Part shown: in pieces, positions 48,620 through 60,869 of the stretch
Layout: every line of letters starts with the position of its first letter
How positions within the stretch are numbered: the first letter of the stretch is position 1
Assembly: GCA_021018815.1 (NCBI GenBank)
Contig: JAITYX010000030.1
Location: 1,069,001 to 1,133,000, forward strand
Direction of reading: 5' to 3'
DNA: 64,000 nt
Origin: Talinum fruticosum
Taxonomy: Eukaryota; Streptophyta; Magnoliopsida; Caryophyllales; Talinaceae
Translations under genes and position numbers: made by a program
Notes under the pieces: model-generated
Told to the model about the DNA's origin: nothing
What the model saw: the letters and a program-made list of their open reading frames with translations, nothing else
The model's database searches: none

Positions 48620-49800
48620 GTGGAGAAAGGAAAGAGGAAATTGCTTGAAGCTGCGAACTACTTCTGGAAAATGATGTGTGAATGTACTTGAACTACATGG
48701 CGCTTCTATAACCTCCAAAACACCTATTAATCATGTGCCCTCTCTTGATTTGGCCTACTCGCTCGCCCCCAACCTGACAAAAATAATCCAATTTTTTTGG
48801 AAGGAATAAATATATAGACCTATGAAAATTAAGAACGTAATAATAATGGAATTTCATTAATTAAAAGTTTTCATACTCCATATCTTATTATTAATCTTTC
48901 CTACTATTAAATTTAAAAATCACTATATTGTATAATTAGTGAAGGAAAGATTGTGAAACAGAATAACATACACATTAAAATGGATATCCCTTTTTTGAGA
49001 AAAATTGGATATTCCTTTTGAAACGACGAAAGTGTTAAATTGAATATAGTTTAACGACATTTACATAATGAATACAAGGTAATTAGAACTTACCTTCATA
49101 AGTAACTAATAAGAATGCCAAATATAAAAGTTAAAAAAAAAAAAGGTAAACTTAGTCACGTATTTCAGAGTTTTATCGATCCAAAAAATAATCCGATCTA
49201 AAATGATAAAAGTTACAATTGTGAGTGGCAACGTAAAATTTGTTGAAATTAGCTTGGATATGTACAAATCACTACCCCTTAGATATCCACCTGGTCTCTA
49301 ATGTCTACAGATAATTTATAAATGAGCGTACGATTTTTCATAGTACGAGACAATCTTGACCAAACATCAACTATAACCAACTGGATTTTTCAACGATTAC
49401 GGTGCTCGAGGAAATAATTAACACTACATAAAAATTTTCCTGACCTTCAACTGACAAAAATCTCGGTGCACACTACTCCACCACCATCATTCAGTATTGA
49501 TCTCGGTGAACCAGGGTATGGAGAGATCCAAATGTAAGCATTTCTCACTATAAGCATTACATACAATACAATAGAGTGCTCGTTGGGGACAAAAGAATAT
49601 CTAGCGTTTCACAAAAGCACACCAACAAATAAACCAATGATCACACCTTATGAACAAACGAAAAGAGTTACAGATAATGGCAAAACAGATCAACCCTGCA
49701 CAAGCTTAACATTAACCTGTCTTCTATGTATAATTAATAACTTAGCATTACTGTACTCCATAAAAGAGCATTTTCCAACCAAAAAATGGAGGGGGTTCAA
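48620..49800. other. intergenic region between SGR and PTI1-like
   Basis: SGR distal promoter on the left and PTI1-like 3' UTR on the right. No other gene is supported. Confidence 0.5.
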
Positions 49801-49805
49801 ATGGC

Positions 49806-52800
49806 TCATGAGCTGGGAGCATTGGTGCCGGGTCCTGGTCGTGGAGTATTCAAGAGCGGCTGGAGTGCCTTGACAACAATGCTCATGTTTGGCCGGAAAT
49901 CAGCTTCGTACTGTACACACAATGCGGCTACAGCAGCCATCTGTATGATCATCCCCAATTTTTTTTCCCAGGGAGGAAGGGATATATATTAGAATACATA
50001 TTAAGTTCCTCACCCAATAGGCTTGGCTTGTTAGGGAGAAAACATGAGTTCACTGATTATTTCCAAAGCCAGACCTAACTAAGACAACCTCGTTTTCACC
50101 CAGACCCAAAGACCAAAACCGCAATTTGTCTGACTACTACACTTTTTCCACAGTTATATTACATGAGGTTACAGATTGACAGCAATATCGACCAAGACTC
50201 AGACCTGAAATGGCCCAACCCCACATCAAACTGTACCCAGTCCAAAACTCACCACACCCAAACAAGCAGTTTTCAGGCCCACTGATTACCAAAATGACGA
50301 TCAATGCAGGAATTTCACACATACCTTTGCGACAGCCTTGGGGGATATTCTCCATTTAGCCTAGGATCAACACATTGCTTGACCTTGTCCTCACTAAGTT
50401 TAGGAGTTGCCTGATAAATAAAATTTATAAAGGTTGTGAATGCCAAAGCAGCGAAACATATTTTACTTTGCTGCAACAATGCAGATAAGTTAACAGAACC
50501 AATGATAAGAAAGAGTACCCAAGTCACAAGACTCTGTTGTCCTCGAGGTAAGGTGTGATCCACAGGTTTTCTACCAGTGAGAAGCTCGAGCAAGACGACA
50601 CCAAAACTGTAGACATCACTCTTAGCATTAAGCTGCCCAGTCATTGCATATCTGGCAACCACAACAATAGAGGCATTATTCACATGAGCACATCAAGAAT
50701 AACTATTCCTGGCAACATATGGGATGTCTGTTATTTTGATTTGCTTATGCTTCAAAGATTAAACCTGCTGCATCAATTACACCCAGCTTGGCAGGTTCAA
50801 TGGATACAGCAGAGAAAAATTACTAAAGAACAATTAAGGTAAAGTATTTTCCTCTTTTGTTTTCTTTAAAGGACAAAACAGGATAAATTATAAAAAGTTA
50901 GAAAATGACTTCTAAACCTAAAATGTTTAGATTTTTGAGTTAACACATCATAAATGGTTTTACCCTAATAAGTGCAGAAAAGAGCTAGAATAATATCATC
51001 AGATTACTCAGATACAAATGATAATTTCATCACTAGCACACCCAATAAATCTTCTAAGAGTGCAAAACGATAGTTCAGAGATGCTAAATGGAAAATGGGT
51101 CTACTGCTCTCAGATAAACAAAAGAAGAAAAGAATTAAACCATCACAAGCCAATCAGCTACCCAAATGCCCAATGCAACTTCAGAGAAAAGGGGCTGGTG
51201 TAATTACTCTGGTGCGTGATAGCCAAAAGTTCCAAGAACACGAGTAGAATGAAGTCGTGCTGCCATATCAGGAGCTTGATTTGACAAATCAAAATCTGCG
51301 ATCTTAGCAACATCATCGTCGAAGAGCAATACGTTGCTAGATTTGATATCACGATGGATGATGGCAGGATCTGCCTTCTCATGTAAATACTCAAGCCCCT
51401 TTGCAGCACCTACTGCAATTTTAACACGTTGTGCCCATGACAACACAGGACCAGGCTGCGCTCCTTTAACACCCTTCCGCCCTGATAAAACATAAAAAGA
51501 GCTTAAATTCAATTAGAAAAGAAATCTATGGCTTGCATCAGAAATAAAAATGAGTAGCTTCATATGGCCTCAACCCTGAGAACCTGTTGTATGTTTACAT
51601 ACTTCCATTTTAATCAGCTTAACAGCATTCAATTAATTCAAAAATTAAAACCGTCAGCCAAATTCACATTAAAGCAGCATTGAGATCTTAGACGGCTAAT
51701 ACGATCAGCCAACACCAAAAAAATAGCTCAACAAGCATTAGAAAAATTATTAATACATTTCAATAATAATAAAAGAAAGAAATATCCAATCTCAATATTT
51801 GGCTTATGCTTACACAAAGCTTGAATTGTGGAAAATTATTGCACAGAGCAAGGAGGCAAACAACCAATCAACCATTACAAAGGGCACTTTCAGATAAGTA
51901 AAAAAAAAAGACAAACCATATTGAAGAATGGTGTCCAACATCTGCAACATAAAATAGACTTTACCATGGAGGATATCATGAAGGGATCCATTCGATGCAA
52001 ACTCATAGGCCAGTACACGCTGGTTTCCATCAACACAGTAACCAAGCAATTCAACAAAATTCTCATGTTTTAGCCTCGAAACCATAGAAACCTGCAAATT
52101 AAAAGATCAGAAAGACATCAGGCCACTACATAGGCAAATGTAACTGGTTCAATTTTGAAGCTCCAGAACTTAACCTGAGCTAAAAATTCATCATCCGGCT
52201 GTTTGCTGGCATCCAGCTTTTTAATTGCCGCTGCACGCCCATTTTTAAGGATCCCATAATATACTCTGCCATAAGAGCCCTCTCCGATTAAAGCATTAGA
52301 CCCAAAGTTATCCGTGGCTTCCCTTAACTCATCTACAGAAATTGCAGGCACATCGATAGGCTGGACTTTCACTGGTGGCTTGCTAGGTGCATTTTTAACT
52401 AAATGATAACTTCCATCTCTTCCTGCAAAACAAATTCAAATAAGTAGAAACAGGACTTACAAACGCATGCAGAAAACATGATGGCAACATAATGGGAGAA
52501 AAGGATAATTAGAATGCAACAGCAGTGAGACATATATATAAAAGCTCACAGATTCATGAAATAGGTGACAACAGAGTTTCATCCTACCAACTCATTGGCA
52601 GCCATCTACTTCAACTTCTTTTTAACATAGTATAGAACTTATGAAAGCAAAACTGGTAACAGATTTCTAGCTTTTGTCGACTGGAGCAATGCATAACACA
52701 GTTTCTAATTGCAAAGAAATTGAGAGGGTGCTGACTGATGAGTAAGCAGAAAGGTGGGCTAGGACTATGTACTCATAAGGTCTTCAATGTTCCACGAATC

Positions 52801-53158
52801 TTGTAAAATTAGTCAAATTATCCTTTGTGCCAATGCCACACAACTGCTAAAAACTTTTATTAGGATGGAAGGTCGCATGCCACGCATAAAAGCAGAAGGG
52901 GGTAATGATCTTCCTATAACATTTTGCATTCCAGATTTTGACAAATCTTGTGGGACAGAGTGATACACATAAAATTAAATGTGACCTCAATTTTGATATT
53001 TTTTCTCATTCTTACATACCAGATTTATGCATGGTACAATCTACAACGTGCAAGATCAGGATTCATTCACGTACCCAATGGATTTCTAGGCATGAAACCT
53101 CCTCCATTCTCTGCAGCTCTGTGGGCTGCACCTCCTCAAAACAGCCAAAGCAGCTCAT
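49806..53158 (-). CDS. PTI1-like protein kinase, two apparent frameshifts
   Basis: Seven minus-strand exons: 53158-53075, 52422-52175, 52091-51965, 51481-51208, 50651-50519, 50410-50325, 49940-49806. The product is a cytosolic or membrane-anchored receptor-like cytoplasmic kinase (family VIII). Exon 1 gives MSCFGCFEE, whose Cys residues are likely palmitoylated. Kinase motifs: [41 protein letters not shown] (DFD is usual in this family), [35 protein letters not shown]. The C-terminus is [20 protein letters not shown]. Two exons are each one base short: exon 1 at 53131-53132 (one G added gives [14 protein letters not shown]) and exon 6 at 50340-50344 (one C added gives YPPKAVAK). With both, 362 aa, normal for the family. 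As written, the first frame cannot reach the kinase domain. Confidence 0.9.
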
Positions 53159-53169
53159 GTTGCCCACCT

Positions 53170-54540
53170 CAATAATCTACCATAATCATGCATAAGAAAA
53201 GGTTAGTCTCAGCAGAAAAGCGTTCTTTACAAATAAAGAGGAATATGATAAGCAATTTGTGGAGAACAGGCAAATCCCTACACCGGGTATTGTTAGTTAG
53301 TTATTTCTACAGTGGGTATCTCAAGATATCACAATTGCAGAGATGGATCCACCACGCATTGTTAACAATTATACAACCTTAAACCAGTGTCCACAGTCAG
53401 CATATTAATAATCGGCCCCTTTATTTATAAGGGGCAATGTTACTCGCATCTAGACCTATACAATCTCCACCTCAAGGAAATCTGCACTCAGCCCTTCCTG
53501 CCGTTCCATATCTCAAAACATCATATTAGTGCCATCAAACTAGCATTCATTTACTCATTCATGAAACCACATCGCGCCAATGATAGTCCTCCATTATCGA
53601 CTCGTTTTGCTCTCATGATAGTGAGAGTAACTCACATCTCTAATAAACTCATGATGAGAGTCACACGGATCTTCAAATAAGCATTTACCGGCATTCCCAC
53701 CACAGGTCAATGATTTCCATTCTTTCAGACCGTAAGGAAATTTCTACCCTTTAACAGAAACAATCAGATGAGGACATATGCACAGAAAAGGTAAATTCAG
53801 GAACTATAACATCTGGCAAATTATCTCCTTCTCCATCCGAACCAAACCTGACAAAACCTTATGATTACATCGAGCATACTGCAATAGAATAGAAAGTGGC
53901 CAACATAGGAAATTCAGCAAGCTTCCTTCTATAATTTGCATCCCAACTCCCAAATTTCAACAGTAATTTCATTAAATCCAGCAAAACAGAGAGTAAAGTA
54001 CACTAATCTCCCATTTAAACGAGACTATACAGTGTAAAGAATGAAACCCGCTTCACAACCCGGATTTTCTTTCCTATAAAATCCTATCATTGCCACACAG
54101 AGCAGCAAATTATTCAAAAATGTTCATTTACATGGATTTTCTCAAGCAAAGCGTAACCCAGAAAGAATTATTAATGACAGAAGAAGCAACAATCAATTAG
54201 AACAAACCTAAAATACGCCCAACGAACAATTAATAAACGAATGAAACGTAAAAACGCCTAAAAACGCAAACCTCGACAAGAAAAAGGAAAAAGGGGTTCT
54301 GAATTATGTGAAAATCACAAAAATTCTCTCCAAAGCCGATGAAGATAACACAGAAAAATCAGCAGAAATGCGCAACATGATAGCTTGGCGGCCCAAGTTA
54401 TATTTTATTTTATTTTATTTTTGCAATGGAGTCGTAGTTATTATTATTACAGGGTAAAAGGGAATACTTTTCTTTCCCGTATTTAATAATTGTCAAAAAG
54501 AAATTCTGGAATACGACATATTCACTCATCAATTCATAAA
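53170..54540. other. upstream region of PTI1-like (probable 5' UTR intron)
   Basis: No coding exon is visible. PTI1 genes often have an intron in the leader; a CT-rich transcribed-looking stretch at 54540-54760 (minus sense) could be the first, non-coding exon. This is inference. Confidence 0.35.
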
Positions 54541-54710
54541 AGCAGCCCTAATTTTCTTGGCATAAGAAACGAGAGAGGAAAAGAGGAGTCACCGGAAATC
54601 AAAGGAGACGGTGGCGCCGGCGAGTGACCGCCGTTGGCCGCTGGATGGGATGGAGAGAGAGAGCGGAGGGGCGGTTTGAGAGTGAGGAGAGAGGAAGCCA
54701 AGGAGAGAGG

Positions 54711-54738
54711 GGGAAGGGAAGGGAAGGGAAGGGAAGGG
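54711..54738 (+). repeat. (GGGAA)n repeat upstream of PTI1-like
   Basis: Five to six GGGAA units. The G3 runs separated by AA meet the G-quadruplex rule on the plus strand, which is the template strand for the PTI1-like gene. Confidence 0.8.
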
Positions 54739-54879
54739 AGAAGGAGAAGCGAATGGCTGACCGTGACATATGCTGATAAACGGTCAACGACAGACAGACA
54801 GATAGATACACACAAATTTTTATTTTTATTTTTTATCAGAGATACACCCAAATTAAGAGAGAGAAAATTCAATATATAA

Positions 54880-56240
54880 GTAATAAATAGGGGCTTAAAT
54901 TTTTGACTTGGTCTACGGTCTAGTCTACACCGATTTTTGTCCTGAACCGGATTTTGTAGGGTGTTTTTTTTATTTTTATTTTAACATTCTGTTTAAAATT
55001 ACTATTAAAATTAACTCTTTTAATAATTATAACTAAAAATATGAGATGAAATTTTTAAAACAAGTATATGTTAAAGTTTTCCAGAAAGTTATAAAATAAA
55101 ACTAGTAAATTGGTACGTCTAATATTTATTTCTATTTATATATCCAAATATCAATTGATCCGAAATATCCTTCTACTCGAATATGATTCAATCTGATTTT
55201 AACCAAACTTGAAATTGAACCCAATGAGTCATTTTCTTGGTCCATGTATAAACGAATACCATAAAAAATATCTTGATTATTGTATGTAAATAAAAGTTCT
55301 AATCAGAAAAAAAAAAGTACAATTATCAATAATTATACATGTTTTTTTTATTTCCTTGCTCTTAAACTCACTTTTAACCATTTTCATAGTGTGATTTACA
55401 AATTCCACTTCAATAAAAATTCAAGAAAGGAGGATTATTTTTGTTCTAAAGGGGTACTCGTGGATTAGCAAACAATGTCTACCTTTTCAAAATTGTACTT
55501 GAATTAAGACTAGTTTATTCATAAGGATTTGTTTTTTCAACTTATTGTAAGTACTTATCAACAGAACACTAATCAATGTCAGTCAATACTATTCGGCACC
55601 GATCATTAGTCAAATATTTATAATGAGTTAAAAATAACGTACACATAATTAGAATAATATCATATCAAACAAGACAATTACGTTTACACATAAACCTAAA
55701 TTCAAATCCTATCTATATTGGCAATTATATCTTTGGACCAAAAAATCAAAATTTTAAAAAATCATAAATTTAGGCTTGTAGTTTTCCATTTTCAAATCCA
55801 AGAAGCATATATAATTTTCAAAAACCCTAAGAAACTCAGTCCACGTAGGTGGGGCTGAGTTAGCCTATTCAGGTTAACCCAGCCAATGTGCAAAGGTAGA
55901 GAATATAATCACTCGACAGATACAACCAAGAAGAGCAAATGCAGGAACAAGATAATGCACTTGGTCAGAAGTTCTTTTACTACAGATTATGAGCACCGTA
56001 GTGGAGGAGAGAGACTAGGGGAGCATCACTAGTTCATTGGGATGACTGATGAGTATGATACTAGCTAGCTTTCTCTCTCTTCATATATAGATCACTCACA
56101 CTTGATCGAATTTCCCCATAATCATTATCTTCCACCAGTAAAAACCACAGTAATCTGGAAACATTAACATGGGTTGAAGTCAAGTTTTGTTGCAGAAGCT
56201 AGGGTCCATCACAATTGAGGCTTTTACAGAGCTTTTGAGC
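54880..56240. other. intergenic region between PTI1-like and MADS genes
   Basis: AT-rich with no supported gene. The right end should contain the MADS 3' UTR. Confidence 0.5.
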
Positions 56241-56253
56241 CAATAATGTCGAT

Positions 56254-59200
56254 CTATGGCAGGCAACGGTTAGTAGTTCTGCTTTCTGGAGGTCCTATAA
56301 ACAGCCCGGTTTCTACATCCGCCATGTCTTCATCATCATCATCCTCATCATCATCATCATTATCCTGGTTATCTTCATCTTGTTGGTCTCTTAGCAGGAG
56401 AGATGACTGCATCCCAAGCTGAAAATTTTGAGGCATTGTGTGAGTAAACAACGCATTTATGAAACTATGTCTAGGACAGGATGAAGGGGTCATGTATGGA
56501 ACCTTGCCTCTTCAGAGCATCGCAGAAAGTTTGGAATTTGAAATCAAGTCGAGAGTTGAAATCTACATAGCTTTATAACCAATATCTGAGTCCCCTTCTA
56601 GGCATTGATATGGTTCGATAAACCAGAAACGACACTTCCGTTCTTGTATTGTCATATTATTGCCACTAAATTACCCATCGCTAACATTGTTTTTCCTAAA
56701 CATTTCACTAAAGGATCGTGAATTTTCTTTTTCTTTTTGGGTTGTGGATTAGTTAGCAATTAACACTCTTTAATTTACGTTTAGAACTGTGAACATCTGA
56801 CTTCTCACATCTGATGCAGACGAACCTTCTAGATATAGGATAAACGAATGTTAACTTTCACCTACGACAAAATCACATAGTCAGCATATGGTGGCTAGAA
56901 CAGCACTAGGCATGAAGAATCAATGAAATAGTTACCTGGGCTTTCAACCTGACATTTTCTTCTAGCAAGAGCTTCTCCTGCATGACCCAGAATACATAGG
57001 AAATTAAACAACATAAAGAGTTGAAAATCAGGAAGAAACATGAAACACTTTTCTGGCCATGCATATATATATTACCTCTTCATACAGCTTATCAATTCGC
57101 TCTCTGAACAAGGCATTCTGAATGAAAAATTACAGTAAGTTTGTTTGTCAGAACTTCAAATATATGTATTTACTGAATCATATGTTAGAAATCTTCTCTT
57201 TCTTTTCTTTGTCTTTTCTTGGCAGATACCTTTCGTGCTCGGATGCTAGCTAGGCTTTTCTCGAGCTGAGCTTCTAGCTGTTGAAGCTCCTCAATGGAGC
57301 ATGTCTCCAAGCCGTCTCCAAGTAGTTTCCTAATCAAAACATCGAAGTCTCCTTGTGCAATTAGTGAAAAGAAGAAGGAGAAGAAGAAAAAGGATAACAA
57401 GCTAAGCATTAGTAGATTGAGCTCCAAACCTCTTAGACACTTCAAGAAACTTTATCTTCTTCTCTAGTGAAACAGCCTCTTCCTTGAAATGCTGCGGCAA
57501 AATTGCACTCTTTGTGAGAGATCAAGAGCTCCATCGTGGAAAAGGAGGGGAGGTCTTTCAAGGATCTCGAGTGTGTGTGAATGTATTCAACCGTACTCAT
57601 ACAGATGAATGTGTATCACACGTTCTACTCTATTCAAACTCTTCGATTCATCGTAAGTGCCAACATATACTTACAAGTTATAACACACTTGACCTTCATT
57701 TATTTAGTGGAAACACAAAAATTTTTCCAAGCTCGTCCAACTCTTGATTCTGTACCCATGTCAAACTCAACACTTATTGTAAAACATGGACTTTATGGGA
57801 TAAGTCGAAGTAACTCTACACACATTATTAATCTTTTCGTTTTTATTTATTTTCTTTTTCTTCTTGGTGTGAAAAGAGGCATACATTCAACGTACACATA
57901 ATCTAGGCATAAAGTTTTTATACTAATCTTCAAAACTTAATCGAGTTAATTATAATTAGCATATACATCAGTACTCTTCAAGACTTAAAAGAATTCGTTT
58001 CCAATGAAGGTGTTCAGAAACAGCATGCTTCAGTTTTGAAGTAACACTAGCATATATGTTTGCACCATTTGTACATGTCATAGGTACATCCGATTGCCTA
58101 ATTCACTAAAAGGGAGGGAGAGGTGGATAATTAGTGGTATGACATAACGAAATTCCGAACTATTACAAACTTCCGCAGAAGAACTAGTTGACAATAAACC
58201 CATTTAAGTGTCTAAATATGCTAGGAACCAATACTAAGAGCTCATTACTTAGCTTGTTCTCAAATGATGTCGATCATGTAAGAAGAATTCCGATTCAATG
58301 GGATACTTGTGTGGCCTGATTACCATTTTCTTATATGATTTTATGGTAAGACTATCTCAACTAAGATAAACTCGAAGCTCATTAGAAGTGAGACATAAAT
58401 GGACAACATGTTTAACGCTTTTCTCAGTTTTGGTTGCTAATCTCTGCTCCCGTTTAATGTTTTCCACGATTATTAAGTTACATTTTATTGACAATGAGAT
58501 CCTAAGCATGATTAGCTAAACCGGCCAGGGCTATGTTTATAACTCAAATTCTATGCTATTCATTTTCCAGAACGGTCATCTTCTTCCATTAAGGTCAATA
58601 TGTCTTTCATATCCATATTCAAAGAGAAACTGTTACCAGCATATTTTCTTCAGAAGCTTTGTTCCGGGCTCCCTGCAACTCCTTCATATGCCTTTGGTAT
58701 CGGTCTATTGTCCTGCTCGTACTGCAACATCTCCACAAGAACAACTACAGTTATTGGATCTGAGACTCAAATTTTCATTTCCACCATCTGAATCTGAATG
58801 CATCAACTAATTAACAGCTTGATTTGTAACCTCAACAAATTATTAAGTGTTGACAACATATGTTAATGGTAACAAAAATATATACTAACATAAACACATC
58901 TGTGAGACTATGACTAAGATTTATGGATGTTTTGCATCTTCGCAAAGCCAATATAACCATTCAGATCAATAGTCATAGTAAGTGAGTAGACAATGATTTT
59001 ACAGCATAATGCACCTCTAGGCATAGCCAAATACACATAAAACATTGTGATTAATCATCTTACCAGTTTTGACATGTTTTAAATGGTGGACCTCAGTCCT
59101 TTTTTCTTCCTTTTTTTGGGGGGTGCACATGCACCATCAATTCTCTTTTGAGCAAAAATAGAACAACTTGAGGTTAGAAGTAAGGGCCAAAGTATTTCTA

Positions 59201-60857
59201 TCTTCATGTTATGACACAAAAGGAAGAAAAGGCAAAACTTTTTATTGGGAGTACAAAATAATAGTGGTTAGATTAAATCTACCAATACAAAAAGTGAGTT
59301 ATAATGTATGTGAAAATACCAGTGATGAGACCAATCTCTCAACATAAAAAGTGAGTTAAAATATATGTGAAAAGATATCAACACACAAGATACTGACATA
59401 CATAACATACAATCTAACTTAAAATTTGAATACATCTGACTCATTTTTTAGAGTAGTAGGAGTTTTAAAAGAATCAAAAGAGACAGTAGTACATATAAGA
59501 TGACATACTACAGCTATCAAATCTTAGTTAGGCTTTTTCAAACACTATATTCATGATAAGACTATACATATTAGGAATTCAGAATGGGACATAATTATTT
59601 CAGAAAAAGGCAACAGCAATTAGGAAACTCCAAATTTTCACACATTCAAGATTTAGGAAAAGTCATAGATGAATAAGCTAGCACAACTATAGTATATATA
59701 TACCAATATCTTACCTCATGAATAAATAGGAATATATAAGCACATGAGGACATGACCATAAAATGGCATAAAATCAAGCAAGTCATGTCTCATGAACCCT
59801 ATATGCCTGGGAAAGAGAAACCACCCCACCCCACCCCACTCCCCTCTCCTCTCCCAACCCCCTCCCCAAAAAAAAAAAAAAAAAGGTTGAGAGAGAGAGA
59901 CCCTTTGCCCAATGAGGCAATGATATACTAGTACTACTCTCTGATGTCAATACCCCACTCAAATGTGTTTGCAGCTCCATAGCTAATGAGCTAGCTATAG
60001 CTGGAGGTAGTACAATAGAGGATAGAGAGAGGACCACCTCCCCACCACCATCACCAAACCAGCAAAAAACTACTCTAATCCTTAAATTTTTTTGAAAAAA
60101 AAAAAGGGAAGGATTTGGGAGGTATCGAGAGTTGAGACACCGCTGCATGAATGGGGTCAGCCACTAATTTAACTGGTAACTTCACCATGTGAGAAGTTGA
60201 GCCAATAGTAGGCCCAGAAACTTAAAATCAATGAAGTTACAATCCCCAAGAAATTATACCCTTCCCCATTCTATGATTCTTTCTCTCTCTTTCTCTCTCC
60301 CTCTCTCTCTTTCACTCTCTTCCCTCCTTCCCTTTTCCCCATCAACATTACATTGATATCAAATCAAGTGATTTCATTTCTGGTTTTATGTTTTTTTCCT
60401 TTTTCTGATCATTCTGGATTTTTTGGGTTTTTTTTTAATGAGGTACAGAAGATCATCAGAAAAGATTTTATTTCACAAAGAAAATTAAACTCACTGGCAA
60501 AATCTATTTCCTTTTCTGACCAAATACAATTTGAAGAGACCTCACTGTCATAAATATGATTTTTTTTCAAATCAATAAGCTCCAGGTGGCACATTATCAA
60601 CAAAATGAGTACAAAGATGAGCAGATTATTTCTGCGTTGTTGCAATAATTAATGGTGAAGAAAGAAAAAACTGACCTTGAGCTTGCAAACTCATAGAGTT
60701 TCCCAGTGGGAGAGAAAATGATAAGTGCAACTTCAGCATCACAAAGAACAGAAAGCTCAAATGCCTTCTTCAGCAACCCATTTCTCCTCTTTGAGAAAGT
60801 CACCTGCCTGCTTGAATCATTCTCTATCCTCTTCATCTGGGTTTTTCCTCTCACCAT
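56254..60857 (-). CDS. MIKC MADS-box factor, SOC1/AGL14/AGL19 (TM3) clade
   Basis: Seven minus-strand exons: 60857-60676, 58721-58637, 57491-57430, 57329-57230, 57117-57076, 56977-56936, 56418-56254. Lengths 182, 85, 62, 100, 42, 42 and 165 nt follow the SOC1-clade plan and give 225 aa. It is a nuclear DNA-binding factor for CArG boxes, in a clade that promotes flowering and, for AGL14/19, root or cold responses. Seen: MADS domain ([46 protein letters not shown]), I region ([14 protein letters not shown]), K box ([37 protein letters not shown]) and the C-terminal clade motif [13 protein letters not shown], closest to AGL14/AGL19. An Asp/Glu run precedes that motif. Intron 1 is about 1.95 kb and has a strong G4 motif. 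No defect seen. Confidence 0.94.
56325..56370 (-). repeat. coding GAT/GAA repeat giving an acidic run in the MADS protein
   Basis: Plus-strand CATCATCATC/CTCATCATC repeats encode, on the minus strand, an Asp-rich run ([13 protein letters not shown]) just before the C-terminal clade motif. It is a triplet repeat, so length changes keep frame. Confidence 0.85.
59824..59844 (-). other. predicted four-tetrad G-quadruplex in MADS intron 1
   Basis: On the minus (coding) strand four runs of four G occur with loops of 3, 1 and 1 bases (C4 runs at 59824-59827, 59829-59832, 59834-59837, 59841-59844 on the plus strand). Additional G runs lie within the next 20 bases. Confidence 0.8.
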
Positions 60858-60869
60858 TTCCCCCCTTTT

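Noticed and set aside
54534..54872. Open frames in the CT/GA-rich stretch upstream of PTI1-like
   Set aside because: Simple-sequence composition (GGGAA and GA repeats) explains them; more likely a non-coding leader.
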